From: Natronorubrum halophilum
GTDB lineage: Archaea; Halobacteriota; Halobacteria; Halobacteriales; Natrialbaceae
Reading direction: 5' to 3'
Length of the DNA: 64,000 nucleotides
NCBI RefSeq assembly: GCF_003670115.1
Contig: NZ_QQTY01000003.1
Location: 620,001-684,000 of the forward strand
Below, in pieces: positions 1-7,845 of this stretch; position 1 is the stretch's first letter; each line of letters starts with the position of its first letter. A program made the translations under genes and the position numbers. The notes beneath the pieces are model-generated. The model saw only the letters and a list, made by a program, of their open reading frames with translations, did not search any database and was not told where the DNA came from.

Positions 1-2
1 AC

Positions 3-92
3 CACGTTGTGTTGCGGACCCGTCCAGGGGACGTGAGAGAGCAGGACGACGCGAATCCGTTACTCATCGACCGGACGGACCCGCTCAAATGA
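3..92 (+). CDS. 3' end of an unidentified gene entering from the left edge
   Basis: An open frame with haloarchaeal codon use and a high acidic and arginine content runs from the window edge to a TGA at 90-92. About 29 codons are visible, ending in RTDPLK. Too little remains to identify a family. It converges on the Lrp gene that ends at 115. It could also be chance coding-like sequence in GC-rich DNA, so confidence is low. Confidence 0.3.
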   Translation, partial: HVVLRTRPGDVREQDDANPLLIDRTDPLK

Positions 93-114
93 CGACCAGC
101 AACAGCGACCGATA

Positions 115-585
115 CTATAGCTCATCTACGTCGAACCCGTGGAAGGCGCGCTCGTACTCGTTTCGTATGAGGTCCTCGTCGACGACTTCGAGGCCAAGCT
201 CGTCAAGGTCTCGGCCGATCCGACTGAGGTCATCGCTGTCCGCTCCGATCGCTTCGACGTGGACGTTCTCGGTGCCGGTCATGACCTCTCTGACGGCGAC
301 GACGCCGGGCACTTCCAGGGCCTCCTGCGCGAGCGCCTCTCGATCGGGGATCGGCGCGGTGCAGACGATGAGCGTCTGCAACTGATAGCTGGCGGCCTCG
401 TAGTTCACTTCCGGCCGGTAGCCGGTGAGGATGCCACCCTCCTCCAGATTCCGGATTCGGTTGCGGACCGTGCTGGCCGAGACCCCCGCTTTTTCCGCAA
501 TCCCGCTCGCCGACGTCTTGCGCGCGTCCTCCTGCAGACAGTAGATGATCGTTCTGTCGAGATCGTCGAGTGGCTCCTCGCTCAT
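115..585 (-). CDS. Lrp/AsnC family transcriptional regulator
   Basis: This is a 156-residue DNA-binding regulator of the feast/famine type. The N-terminal winged helix-turn-helix (about residues 5-60) has the family pattern LDDLDRTIIYCLQEDARKT, followed by GVSASTVRNRIRNLEEGGI, the recognition helix with wing. The C-terminal part (about 65-145) fits the RAM/AsnC ligand-binding fold, with a VREVMTGTENVHVEAIG core. The ATG at 585 was chosen because the HTH begins right after it; the same frame is open further upstream to 1269 but loses protein character there. An AT-rich TATA-like stretch lies about 25-35 bases upstream on the minus strand. The effector is unknown; many haloarchaeal members are single-gene amino-acid or redox regulators. 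Confidence 0.9.
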   Translation of the reverse strand: MSEEPLDDLDRTIIYCLQEDARKTSASGIAEKAGVSASTVRNRIRNLEEGGILTGYRPEVNYEAASYQLQTLIVCTAPIPDREALAQEALEVPGVVAVREVMTGTENVHVEAIGADSDDLSRIGRDLDELGLEVVDEDLIRNEYERAFHGFDVDEL

Positions 586-830
586 ACCCCCGAGTAATCG
601 GCCGATCAAAAGTAATTTTTCCTGTGAATTCGGCGCAATACCGCGCCGATATGAGCAGTGTCGTTGGGCGGAGGCGAATCGAAAACTGATTCCGACGGCT
701 CGAACCGGCCTCGCTCGAGTCCGCCGCCGATCGGCTTCGTATCGCCGGGAGAAGAGAGGCGATCCCGGCCCGGCGCAGGGTCCCATCGAGTGAGGTAACG
801 CTTTTCCTCTCGAGGTCGTCGAACTCGAGT

Positions 831-1367
831 ATGACGAGACGAACGCGAACGGAGGACGGCGGACGGTCCGGAGTCGCCGATCCGATCGGCGACCACTGAC
901 CGGTCGAATCCGGAAGATTCCCTGTGGGACAACCTGCTCAAGGACGCGCGAGCCATCGCCGAGGACGGCTGGGACGCTGTCGTCCTCGAGCCGGTCGAGG
1001 AGGCCGAGCGAACCGGACTCGACGTCGACGTTACCGTCGAGGAGTACGAACTTGTCGCCGAACTCATCGATGACGGGGACGTCATGATTTCCGGGGCCGA
1101 CGTCTACTATCGACCGCTCGCCGAGGAGGATAGTGACCGGCGAGTCGCCTTCACGGCCGAACGCGATGAGGTGAGTGAGACAGCTGTCTTCGTCCCGCTC
1201 TCCTACGACATTGAAGACTGCCGATCGGTCTTCGAGACGCCGCTCGTTGAGGAGCAACTGCTGGTTCACGTGACGGCTGACCCGACGACGGATGGATCAT
1301 TTTCTCCCACGACGCCCCGTCCCTGTTCCTCGAGGAAACGGACGCTCGTCAGTGGAGCGCGAAGTGA
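831..1367 (+). pseudogene. Frameshifted DUF7529-like haloarchaeal protein
   Basis: A coding-like region starts with ATG at 831 in one frame, hits a stop at 900, and continues in a second frame from about 835-1290 (LWDNLLKDARAIAEDGWDAV, then FVPLSYDIEDCRSVFETPL, then EEQLLVHV). It then returns to the first frame (WIIFSHDAPSLFLEE) and ends at TGA 1365-1367. The order matches my recollection of haloarchaeal DUF7529-type proteins, which have a DARAIAxxYxxxGWxxLxLxPG start and a FSHDDPxxFL end; that family label is from memory. Two opposite one-base shifts are needed to read it. Either the gene is decayed or there are two indel errors in the sequence. Function is unknown. Confidence 0.6.
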
Positions 1368-1547
1368 TCGGTGGTCGGAGCTATAGTAGCCATTGAAAGT
1401 CACTGCACACCCGACCGCACGATTGCTGTGCGATCAGTATCAGTAGTTGATATCACGGTTTCTTTACCAAGAGTTGGACGTGAAACTCGCGGCAAGTACA
1501 GGTGAAGAACATAGCGAGTGTCCATCTCGGAGGTTTCTGGCAGATCG

Positions 1548-1943
1548 TCATTGCTCGTCGTCCCGGATGACCATCACCTTGACCCGATTTACGCCGTCAA
1601 AGTCGCGGAGTCGGTAGGTGAGGTTACGTACCTGCTCGACTGGTCCCCGACAAAACAGTGATTCGAGGCACCACTCCCCTTGGTGCGTATGACTCGTATT
1701 GAGAATAACGTCTTGGTACCCGTGTTGGACTGCGTGGAGTTCCTGTATCACCTCGTGGTGGCGATAATCGAACGCGACGAGCGCGACGATCTCCCCGCTT
1801 GTCTCTTCAAGGCGGGAGTGAGACTCGATGTATTCCAGCATCGCTTCTCGGACCGCTCGCGACCTGTTTTCGAGGTCCTGTTCTTGCCAGACTCGGTCGA
1901 ACTCTTCGACTACTTCGTCTGGAATATTGAAACTCGTTCGCAT
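1548..1943 (-). CDS. nikR: NikR-type nickel-responsive ribbon-helix-helix regulator
   Basis: This 131-residue protein has the two-domain NikR layout. An N-terminal ribbon-helix-helix (residues 1-45, MRTSFNIPDEVVEEFDRVWQ) is followed by an ACT-like metal-binding domain. The nickel-site residues are in place: His74, His85, His87 (SHTHQGEWC) and Cys92, although the His87-Cys92 spacing is one residue shorter than in E. coli NikR. The family represses or activates nickel transport genes when nickel is bound. The gene is divergent from a NicO-type nickel/cobalt transporter 103 bases away, which supports the assignment. The start ATG at 1943 directly precedes the beta strand that contacts DNA. Confidence 0.9.
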   Translation of the reverse strand: MRTSFNIPDEVVEEFDRVWQEQDLENRSRAVREAMLEYIESHSRLEETSGEIVALVAFDYRHHEVIQELHAVQHGYQDVILNTSHTHQGEWCLESLFCRGPVEQVRNLTYRLRDFDGVNRVKVMVIRDDEQ

Positions 1944-2046
1944 AGTTACTGGCTCGTCGGGATTCTACAAGAAGTTCTCGTATGACGATTCACCCATTTC
2001 GGTATTAACAACCGTTATTCACGTCGGTAGCAGATTCTCAACCAGG
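1944..2046. promoter_or_regulatory. Shared divergent promoter of nikR and the NicO-type transporter
   Basis: This 103-base spacer separates the two divergent start codons. A GTATGA hexamer at 1980-1985, matching the left half-site of the bacterial NikR box, is followed after 16 bases by GTATTA rather than the expected TCATAC, so a classical operator is not proven. TAAC-N4-GTTA (about 2005-2016) is another small dyad. AT-rich stretches suited to TATA boxes lie near 2000-2010 for the transporter. Confidence 0.5.
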
Positions 2047-2874
2047 ATGTTACACGGCGAAGCACTCGGTCTCTTGCTTGGAGCGGTCGCTCTCGGTGCC
2101 GTTCATGGCATCGAACCAGGTCACGGATGGCCCGTTGCCGCTTCGTACGCTCTCGACCAGACGAACAAGTGGGTGTACGGGTTCGCGGCGAGTCTCATCA
2201 TCGGCGTCGGCCACCTTATCAGCAGTATCGCGATGGTGGGTGTGTTCTTCTACGCGAAGGACTACTTCAACCTCACGCAGGTCAACGAACCGATGACGAT
2301 ACTCGGTGGTATCCAAATCGGCGGGCCAGTCAGTCTTGTTGCCGGTGTCCTACTCATCATGCTTGGGATTCGTGAATACTCCCACGGGCATTCTCATGGC
2401 AGTCACGATGATGGCCACTCCGACCATCACAGCCACGACCACCAACACGATCTGAACGAGCATTCCACCCATTCTCACGAGCAGGGCCATTCGCACGACC
2501 ACAACGATGGACTAATCACCCGTTTGAAAGGCTTCGTTCCCTTCGTCGGTGGGCACTCCCACTCACACGATGACCCGGAAGAGACCGCTGACCGTGGCCT
2601 CCTCGGGATCGCGTGGTTCGCATTCGTTCTCGGGTTCGCCCACGAAGAGGAGTTCGAGATTATTGCGCTGTGTGCCGGGTCAAACCACTGCCTCGAACTG
2701 ATGAGTGCGTATGCCCTCACCGTCATCGTGGGTATCGTCGGATTGACGATGCTGTTGATTGCAGGCTACCAGCACTCCGAGGAGAAAGTCGAGCAGTACA
2801 CGCCGTACCTCCCAGCATTTTCCGCAGCTGTCCTCATCATCATGGGATTTGCTTTCATCATTGGGGTATTCTGA
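2047..2874 (+). CDS. NicO/RcnA-type nickel-cobalt transporter with His-rich loop
   Basis: A 275-residue polytopic membrane protein, probably moving Ni2+ or Co2+ across the cell membrane. Helix 1 carries GAVHGIEPGHGW, the His-containing signature seen in this superfamily. A second signature-like segment, GFAHEEEFEIIALC, lies after the central loop. Between the third and fourth membrane segments is a long cytoplasmic-type loop (about residues 110-170) packed with His and Asp (HGHSHGSHDDGHSDHHSHDH and similar), a likely metal-binding buffer. The ATG at 2047 was preferred over an in-frame start at 1828 because the latter would overlap nikR and add non-membrane sequence. Divergence from nikR suggests nickel control. 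Whether it is uptake or efflux cannot be decided from sequence. Confidence 0.85.
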   Translation: MLHGEALGLLLGAVALGAVHGIEPGHGWPVAASYALDQTNKWVYGFAASLIIGVGHLISSIAMVGVFFYAKDYFNLTQVNEPMTILGGIQIGGPVSLVAGVLLIMLGIREYSHGHSHGSHDDGHSDHHSHDHQHDLNEHSTHSHEQGHSHDHNDGLITRLKGFVPFVGGHSHSHDDPEETADRGLLGIAWFAFVLGFAHEEEFEIIALCAGSNHCLELMSAYALTVIVGIVGLTMLLIAGYQHSEEKVEQYTPYLPAFSAAVLIIMGFAFIIGVF

Positions 2875-3121
2875 CTTGCCTGTTCAGTTCGCACGTGTAG
2901 TGTTCGTGTGTTTCACGCTAAAATACATCTGAATAATAGGATTTCAACACAGCCAGAATTCAGTAAACGTCCGTCTATCGATTATCCCTCGGTCACAAAG
3001 AGAGTCATCTGAGAATTAAATAGCAGTACGTTTTACATACATATTGACGGTGTAAACGCCAGTGAAAGTATAATTGTTCTCTGCGAGCTTCCGCCTGGTG
3101 AGAACCAGTGGTAAAACATCA
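2875..3121. other. AT-rich intergenic spacer before the T4SS-like operon
   Basis: No convincing gene. The stretch is clearly AT-richer than its flanks, with TATA-like runs near 2935 and 3015-3045 (aattaaatag, tttacatacata) that could form the promoter of the downstream operon. Confidence 0.4.
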
Positions 3122-3196
3122 ATGGACTCAATTCAGGACCGACTCGCTCGAGAAGTATCTTCTCTCGAGTTTCTGCAGTCAGCGAATGATCTGTGA
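3122..3196 (+). CDS. Possible 24-residue leader ORF overlapping the next start
   Basis: ATG at 3122 opens a short acidic frame beginning MDSIQDRLAREVSSLEF and ending with TGA at 3194-3196. That stop overlaps the GTG start at 3193 (GTGA), the arrangement typical of translational coupling. This favours the GTG as the start of the next gene. There is no family match, so it may be a chance ORF. Confidence 0.3.
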   Translation: MDSIQDRLAREVSSLEFLQSANDL

Positions 3197-3486
3197 GTAA
3201 GAAAATGGTGAAGCGAACTACCACTACGACTATTTCGGTTATGCCCGCCGACGCCCTGTTTCTCAGTTGGGCGACCGGTATTAACGCATCGGGGCTATTC
3301 CGCGAGGCACTCGCCGAGCAGATGACGTACCGTAACATCGAGCGAGACAGGCTCGTCGCACTCATCGAAGAAGCACTCCGCGATGAAGATCGTGATCTCG
3401 ACGACCTGATCGACCAGACCTCGTGCCTCGAGGACCTCGAAAACATCCTCAACACACCAAACGTCAACTCAGTTTCCCATGAGTAA
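3193..3486 (+). CDS. Small hypothetical protein, first full gene of the T4SS-like operon
   Basis: A 97-residue protein without a family I recognise. The N-terminal part (PADALFLSWATGINASGLFREALAEQM) has an amphipathic helix. The C-terminal half is acidic (LIEEALRDEDRDLDDLIDQT) and probably helical. GTG at 3193 overlaps the stop of a possible leader ORF; ATG at 3205 is an alternative start. The stop overlaps the start of the next gene by 8 bases, so it belongs to the same transcription unit. The NASGLFREALAEQMTYRNI section could be a small DNA-binding or dimerisation helix, but no function can be assigned. Confidence 0.55.
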   Translation: MSKKMVKRTTTTTISVMPADALFLSWATGINASGLFREALAEQMTYRNIERDRLVALIEEALRDEDRDLDDLIDQTSCLEDLENILNTPNVNSVSHE

Positions 3487-3964
3487 TCGTTCATCCCCCA
3501 CGGCGACTGAATCGTCCAGTGAACACCCCGCTACCAACGAGAAGTCCCCTACGTCTCGTAAAGCGAGACTGCGAGTGCAGTTGCTTTCCACCTCTATTCC
3601 ACCACAGCTTGTCTCACTCGCGACTGGACTCCTCTTGTTAATTGTTGCAGTAGGTCCAGCTACGGCTCAAAGCGATGTCGGAGACGTTTACTGCGGCACC
3701 GGCGTTGAGACTGGTATCGGGATTGTTTTCGGTGCGATTGCTGGACTCGGGCTCCCTGCAACGGGCTTCTACGTTTGTCGAGCAGGCCTCTCGTACATGC
3801 GTGCGGGTGGGAACCCTGAGAAAAAGAACAACGCCAAAGAGCGGCTAGTTATGTCTGGTATTGGGTTCGGCATCATCGTTCTCGCCCTCATCTCGCCCGA
3901 ACTCATCGACAACGTCGGAAGCCAGATGGGATTCGACTTTTCCAGTTGTGTCAAACCATTCTGA
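3479..3964 (+). CDS. VirB2/TrbC-like pilin candidate (membrane protein)
   Basis: A 161-residue protein with a hydrophilic Ser/Thr-rich N-terminus of about 45 residues, then a signal-like hydrophobic segment ending GPATAQSDV (cleavage plausible after residue ~64). Two closely spaced membrane helices follow (ETGIGIVFGAIAGLGL..., and LVMSGIGFGIIVLALIS), separated by a positively charged loop with Lys and Arg. Signal plus two helices with a basic loop is the layout of VirB2/TrbC conjugative pilins. One cysteine in the mature N-terminus and one at the C-terminus might pair. The neighbours are VirB6-like and VirB4-like genes, which supports the reading. There is no sequence-level proof; another small membrane protein remains possible. 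Confidence 0.5.
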   Translation: MSNRSSPTATESSSEHPATNEKSPTSRKARLRVQLLSTSIPPQLVSLATGLLLLIVAVGPATAQSDVGDVYCGTGVETGIGIVFGAIAGLGLPATGFYVCRAGLSYMRAGGNPEKKNNAKERLVMSGIGFGIIVLALISPELIDNVGSQMGFDFSSCVKPF

Positions 3965-4006
3965 ATTCTGCCATATTCGAACACAACCTCTCACACCACA
4001 TTGTCG

Positions 4007-5770
4007 ATGACCATACTCCGCCCGGTGATCGTTGTCGTCCTCCTCGTTACGAGTAGTCTCATCATTGGGCTGATGGACACCACAGCATCCGCCTCACCAG
4101 ATGCGAACTCGAGTACAGCGCTCCCCATGGACGGTCCTGATTATGGTATCAACGAGTCTCGGTTTCAGCTGTTGTGGTCGGAAGATACAGATCAGGCGAA
4201 CCTCTCGAGTGACGATCTAACAGAGAACGCGTCCTCGCCTGCGGAGTTCTCACAGGACCTCTCGCGATCGACGGACTACCTGTTCGACGACCCGATCGAG
4301 GATGTCGAACGTTGGAATAGCGGTGACTTCGACGACTACGCCGCTGGTGATGAAGAGACATCGATCCACCCCGAGGCAGCAGCCCTTGAGAATGGACGCT
4401 TCATCAAAGATGCACACAGCAGCATTTTCGCAGTCAACCCGCCGACGGTTCTCCAGTCAGGGAACGAGTCGACGACGTATATCGCGCCGGAGGGTGAGGT
4501 TCTCGCGGTATCCGATTACCGAGTCGCAGTGCCAGACGACAGTGAGAGCAGACCAGTACGGGACGAATGGTCGCTCGAGGAGACCGATCTCGAGAGTATC
4601 AGCCTCGAGGCTGATGGCCAGCAACTCGATTCCAACGCAAGCCATCGGTCGCTCCTCGAGTACAGCAGCCTGTCAGGCGACCCAACGCTAGCAGTTGAAG
4701 CAGAGATCTCCGCTCAACTTCGTCAGCAGGAGCGGACGTGTGACGAGTATAATCAGAGCACGGACTCCTGTGAGGGTTCGTGGGAGACAGAAATCAACCA
4801 CCCCTCCGAACAGTTCACAGTAACTGACTCGGTCAACATCACTGTCAATCGAGTCGACACCGCCGATGGAAACCAGACGGCATTCGAAGCCGATGACGAG
4901 CAGACTGGCGCTGTCGTTCACCCAGGCACTGTCTGGTCAGGGATCGATATCGACGACAACACACAGGTTCGCGGGAATTGGCGCTTCTATTCCTCAGGTA
5001 CAGACGGATGGCACACGATGGTCTCACGCACCGAATCAGGCGCGACTCGAACGAATTCTACCGTTCGTCCGGCGCAACTCTACGCGGTACCAATGCAGGC
5101 GGAACCAGACGTGGCGGGTAGCGCGGCCGATACTGTCGAACCACCACTCGAGATCGAAGACGCTTGGGGGAGTGAACATCAGGGTCCGTCTCTCGGTGAC
5201 GACATCGACGTTACGCCTGTCAATCAGTACGTGAATACGTCGTCCGTTGCACTGCAGTCGGAATCCCTCGCAGCAGATTCGTTCGACACGGTGACCGTTC
5301 ACGGAATCGTTCGCGGCCAGTCACAATCAGTCTCGCTCGAGAACGAAGGGACTGTTCGCGAAACGAATCTCAAACTGACCGTTCTCGAGGCCAATTCCTC
5401 GGGAGCGGTCGTCGAAGCAGTAGTTACGGAAAACGCGACTGGAGAACCGGTGACGACCGGACGCGTGGAAGTCGGCAACCAATCAGCTCCCGTCAACGCC
5501 AGTGGAATGGCCCGCCTCCAACTCGAGGAGCGACCATCGCTCCTGGTCGATGGAACGTACGTTGCTGAGGATTGGTGGCGTGCGGAGACGATGTACGCTA
5601 GCGCAGAGAATCGGGCAAAGATCCCACCGAAATATCCGAATTTTGCTCAACTCGTCGAGTTAGCGCTCGTGACGCTGCTCTGGTTCCTACCAGTTATTCT
5701 GGCCGTCTACGGGTTTGACTACCTGACTGACGGCACGTTCCTTGGACTTACAGATACCGATGACAGATAA
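4007..5770 (+). CDS. Large secreted, C-terminally membrane-anchored surface protein of the T4SS-like operon
   Basis: A protein of about 587 residues with an N-terminal signal segment (ILRPVIVVVLLVTSSLIIGLM, start MTILRP), a long hydrophilic acidic extracellular region with many Asn-X-Ser/Thr sites, and a single C-terminal membrane helix (LVTLLWFLPVILAVYGFDYL) with a short acidic tail. It contains a CDEYNQSTDSC motif that could form a small disulfide loop, and a carboxypeptidase-like or Ig-like segment near residues 475-500 (GEPVTTGRVEVGNQSAPVN). The ATG at 4007 is preferred to TTG at 4001. The family is not recognised; its place between pilin-like and VirB6-like genes suggests an envelope or mating-pair component. 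The stop overlaps the next start by 11 bases. Confidence 0.7.
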   Translation: MTILRPVIVVVLLVTSSLIIGLMDTTASASPDANSSTALPMDGPDYGINESRFQLLWSEDTDQANLSSDDLTENASSPAEFSQDLSRSTDYLFDDPIEDVERWNSGDFDDYAAGDEETSIHPEAAALENGRFIKDAHSSIFAVNPPTVLQSGNESTTYIAPEGEVLAVSDYRVAVPDDSESRPVRDEWSLEETDLESISLEADGQQLDSNASHRSLLEYSSLSGDPTLAVEAEISAQLRQQERTCDEYNQSTDSCEGSWETEINHPSEQFTVTDSVNITVNRVDTADGNQTAFEADDEQTGAVVHPGTVWSGIDIDDNTQVRGNWRFYSSGTDGWHTMVSRTESGATRTNSTVRPAQLYAVPMQAEPDVAGSAADTVEPPLEIEDAWGSEHQGPSLGDDIDVTPVNQYVNTSSVALQSESLAADSFDTVTVHGIVRGQSQSVSLENEGTVRETNLKLTVLEANSSGAVVEAVVTENATGEPVTTGRVEVGNQSAPVNASGMARLQLEERPSLLVDGTYVAEDWWRAETMYASAENRAKIPPKYPNFAQLVELALVTLLWFLPVILAVYGFDYLTDGTFLGLTDTDDR

Positions 5771-6631
5771 CAATCCAACTCACGAGAGTCGTATCGCTCG
5801 CCGATCAGTCCTTGCCACCATCGGACTCAGTACCGCCGGTCTCGCAGGCTGTACGTCGGACTCAGATTCAGAGCCTGCGAACAACAGTACGGAGGACGGC
5901 TCTGGACTCAACACCGAAGACAGCGATGTCTTCACGAACGTCGAGATGAACGACGAGAGTCTTGAGGTCGGACTGGGGAGAGTTCGACCGAATTCATCAA
6001 CCTCGTCGACCCAGATGGCGAGTTATTCGATCAGGCTCGTCTCGAGGATAACGGCACCGAAGTCTCGTTCGAGATCCTCGGCAGGTTCGAAGACGATATC
6101 GCCACTGGTGAGTATGAACTCGTCGCCCTCGAGAGTCTTGAAGCCGATGAAGCGATTGACTCGACGACGATCACGCTCGATGCAAAGTGCACAATCACCG
6201 ACGTGCTCTGGGCGGCAGAGAATCCCGAGATGGACTGGGAGAAGGAGTCCACCATCTGGAATGAATATGCTGCTGTCGTCATCGAAAACAAGGGAACGAT
6301 TCCGTCCTTACTCAGTGAACTCGAGTGGGCAGGAGCTCCAGTTGCTCACCTTCAATCGAAGGACGCCCAATCATACTATCACGAAGTACGTTTGCCACCT
6401 GGAGAGACAACTGTCTACTCTGCGGATTCGGTATACGGTACCGAGGGAGCCGTGCATTCACTCGACTGTGGAGAACTCGAGATAGAACCAATGACTGTGA
6501 CAGCGATCACTCAGGTTGGGCCTGACCCATCGTATACTCAGGAAATCAAATATGGTGATGGACAGTCGTGTGAGCTATCTATTGCTGAGGGGAGCCCCGG
6601 TGAATCGATTTCTGGTGGGGGTGAAAACTGA
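5760..6631 (+). pseudogene. Tat lipoprotein of the T4SS-like operon, broken by one frameshift
   Basis: ATG at 5760 begins a Tat lipoprotein signal: ARRSVLATIGLSTAGLAGC with a lipobox cysteine, then an Asp/Ser-rich linker. The frame is protein-like to about 5972 (NDESLEVGLG). It then loses coding character while a second frame takes over with GESSTEFINLVDPDGEL and runs to the stop at 6631. Restoring one G in the run at about 5973-5977 joins both parts into a lipoprotein of about 290 residues. The C-terminal half looks like an immunoglobulin-type beta domain (HEVRLPPGETTVYSADSVYG). Function is unknown. It is either a pseudogene, a homopolymer sequencing error, or, less likely, programmed slippage. 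Confidence 0.7.
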
Positions 6632-7840
6632 ATGCCATGGCTGCAGGACCAGGTCGAAGATGGGATTAAGAACGTTCTCCAAGACTTGACTGATGCGCTT
6701 CTTGGTCTTGCAAATGACATCTATGAGGCGCTCTTAAGCCCAATTGTCGGTGTTCCAACCCCGGAATCAGACTCTGGGTATATGGTCGTCAGTACGCCGG
6801 ATAATGCACCATGGGATAGTCTGTACCAGGATGTCTATCTGGCGTATATTATGCCGTTAGCGATCATGCTGATTGTGATCGCGTTCGCGTTCATTGGACT
6901 TCGTGCAGGGTCGATGAGTGCGTATCGTCGAAAGCGCCTCATGAGACGGTTAGGGATCGTGTTCATGGGAACGTTCGTCTGGTTCCCGTTAGTCTCGATC
7001 CCGCTGCAGTTCATCGATGCAATCGGGATGACGATCGCCCCAGTAGAGGATATGTCTGCAGGGCTCGATGGCCTCATTCAGTCCTCTCTTGGAGGTATGT
7101 TTACAATTTTGGCGATGGTCGTGATCTCAAATTTTTTCTTAGTAGTTGCAGGATTCGTCGTTGCTCTTCGCTGGATTGCAGTCTGCATACTGACCCCCTT
7201 GATGCCACTCTTGGGTGTCCTCTGGGCGCTCGATGTCTGGCCGTTTAGTCCAGCTGCGAATATGGCACGTCAAGCTGCCGGGATTTACCCTGGGTTAGTA
7301 CTTGCAGGAATCCCACCGGCGATCCTGTTCCGGTTTGGATGGGAAGTTGGCGGTCTCGAGTCCTCTGTGAAGGGGCTGTTTTCGCTCTTCATCGGCTTGA
7401 TGTTGATTCCCGCGGCAATCCTCGCGATGATCATGACCGTCTACTGGAGTAGCCCCGCCGTTCGAACGATCGCTCAGAAGAGCGTTACTGCAACGAACCC
7501 AGCATCGGCTGCTGCTGGTGCTAGTAAAGCAAAAGCTGCCTCTGGGAGTGCCGTACGCGGCGCTCGAAACGTTCATCGTGGCTATGCCAACGGGAAATTC
7601 GGCCCAGTAACGAAAAGCGGTCAGACGAAACTCGGGGGCAGTAGCTCGAAAGCATACAAACTCGGCAAATCAGCGAACTCGACGAGGGCGCACGCCAGTC
7701 AGTACAATACACTGCGGAAATCGGATTCAGGCCGAATACGCGACAAAGCCAAAGATGACGCCAAACGCGCCACACGGAAAACATCGGCCAAAGCCAAGCA
7801 AGGGCTCCGAAACACGAAAGAAAAGGTCTCGAGGTGGTAA
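6632..7840 (+). CDS. VirB6/TrbL-like polytopic membrane protein
   Basis: A 402-residue protein with an amphipathic N-terminus (DQVEDGIKNVLQDLTDALLG) followed by about six to seven membrane helices between residues 65 and 275, and a long basic Lys/Arg/Ser/Ala-rich cytoplasmic tail (about 285-402). An N-terminal periplasm-facing region, clustered helices and a basic tail are what VirB6/TrbL-type inner-membrane channel proteins show. Archaeal Ced/Ted-type DNA transfer systems carry similar components. The start directly follows the stop of the lipoprotein gene (TGAATG), and the stop lies 5 bases before the ATPase start, so these are co-transcribed. The assignment rests on topology and neighbours, not on conserved motifs. 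Confidence 0.6.
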   Translation: MPWLQDQVEDGIKNVLQDLTDALLGLANDIYEALLSPIVGVPTPESDSGYMVVSTPDNAPWDSLYQDVYLAYIMPLAIMLIVIAFAFIGLRAGSMSAYRRKRLMRRLGIVFMGTFVWFPLVSIPLQFIDAIGMTIAPVEDMSAGLDGLIQSSLGGMFTILAMVVISNFFLVVAGFVVALRWIAVCILTPLMPLLGVLWALDVWPFSPAANMARQAAGIYPGLVLAGIPPAILFRFGWEVGGLESSVKGLFSLFIGLMLIPAAILAMIMTVYWSSPAVRTIAQKSVTATNPASAAAGASKAKAASGSAVRGARNVHRGYANGKFGPVTKSGQTKLGGSSSKAYKLGKSANSTRAHASQYNTLRKSDSGRIRDKAKDDAKRATRKTSAKAKQGLRNTKEKVSRW

Positions 7841-7845
7841 TCGTT

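Noticed and set aside
115-1269. 384-codon version of the Lrp gene
   Set aside because: Sequence before 585 has shadow composition and overlaps the DUF7529-like gene; the HTH starts at 585.
1978-2007. Canonical NikR operator in the divergent spacer
   Set aside because: Only the left half GTATGA is present; the right half is not its complement.
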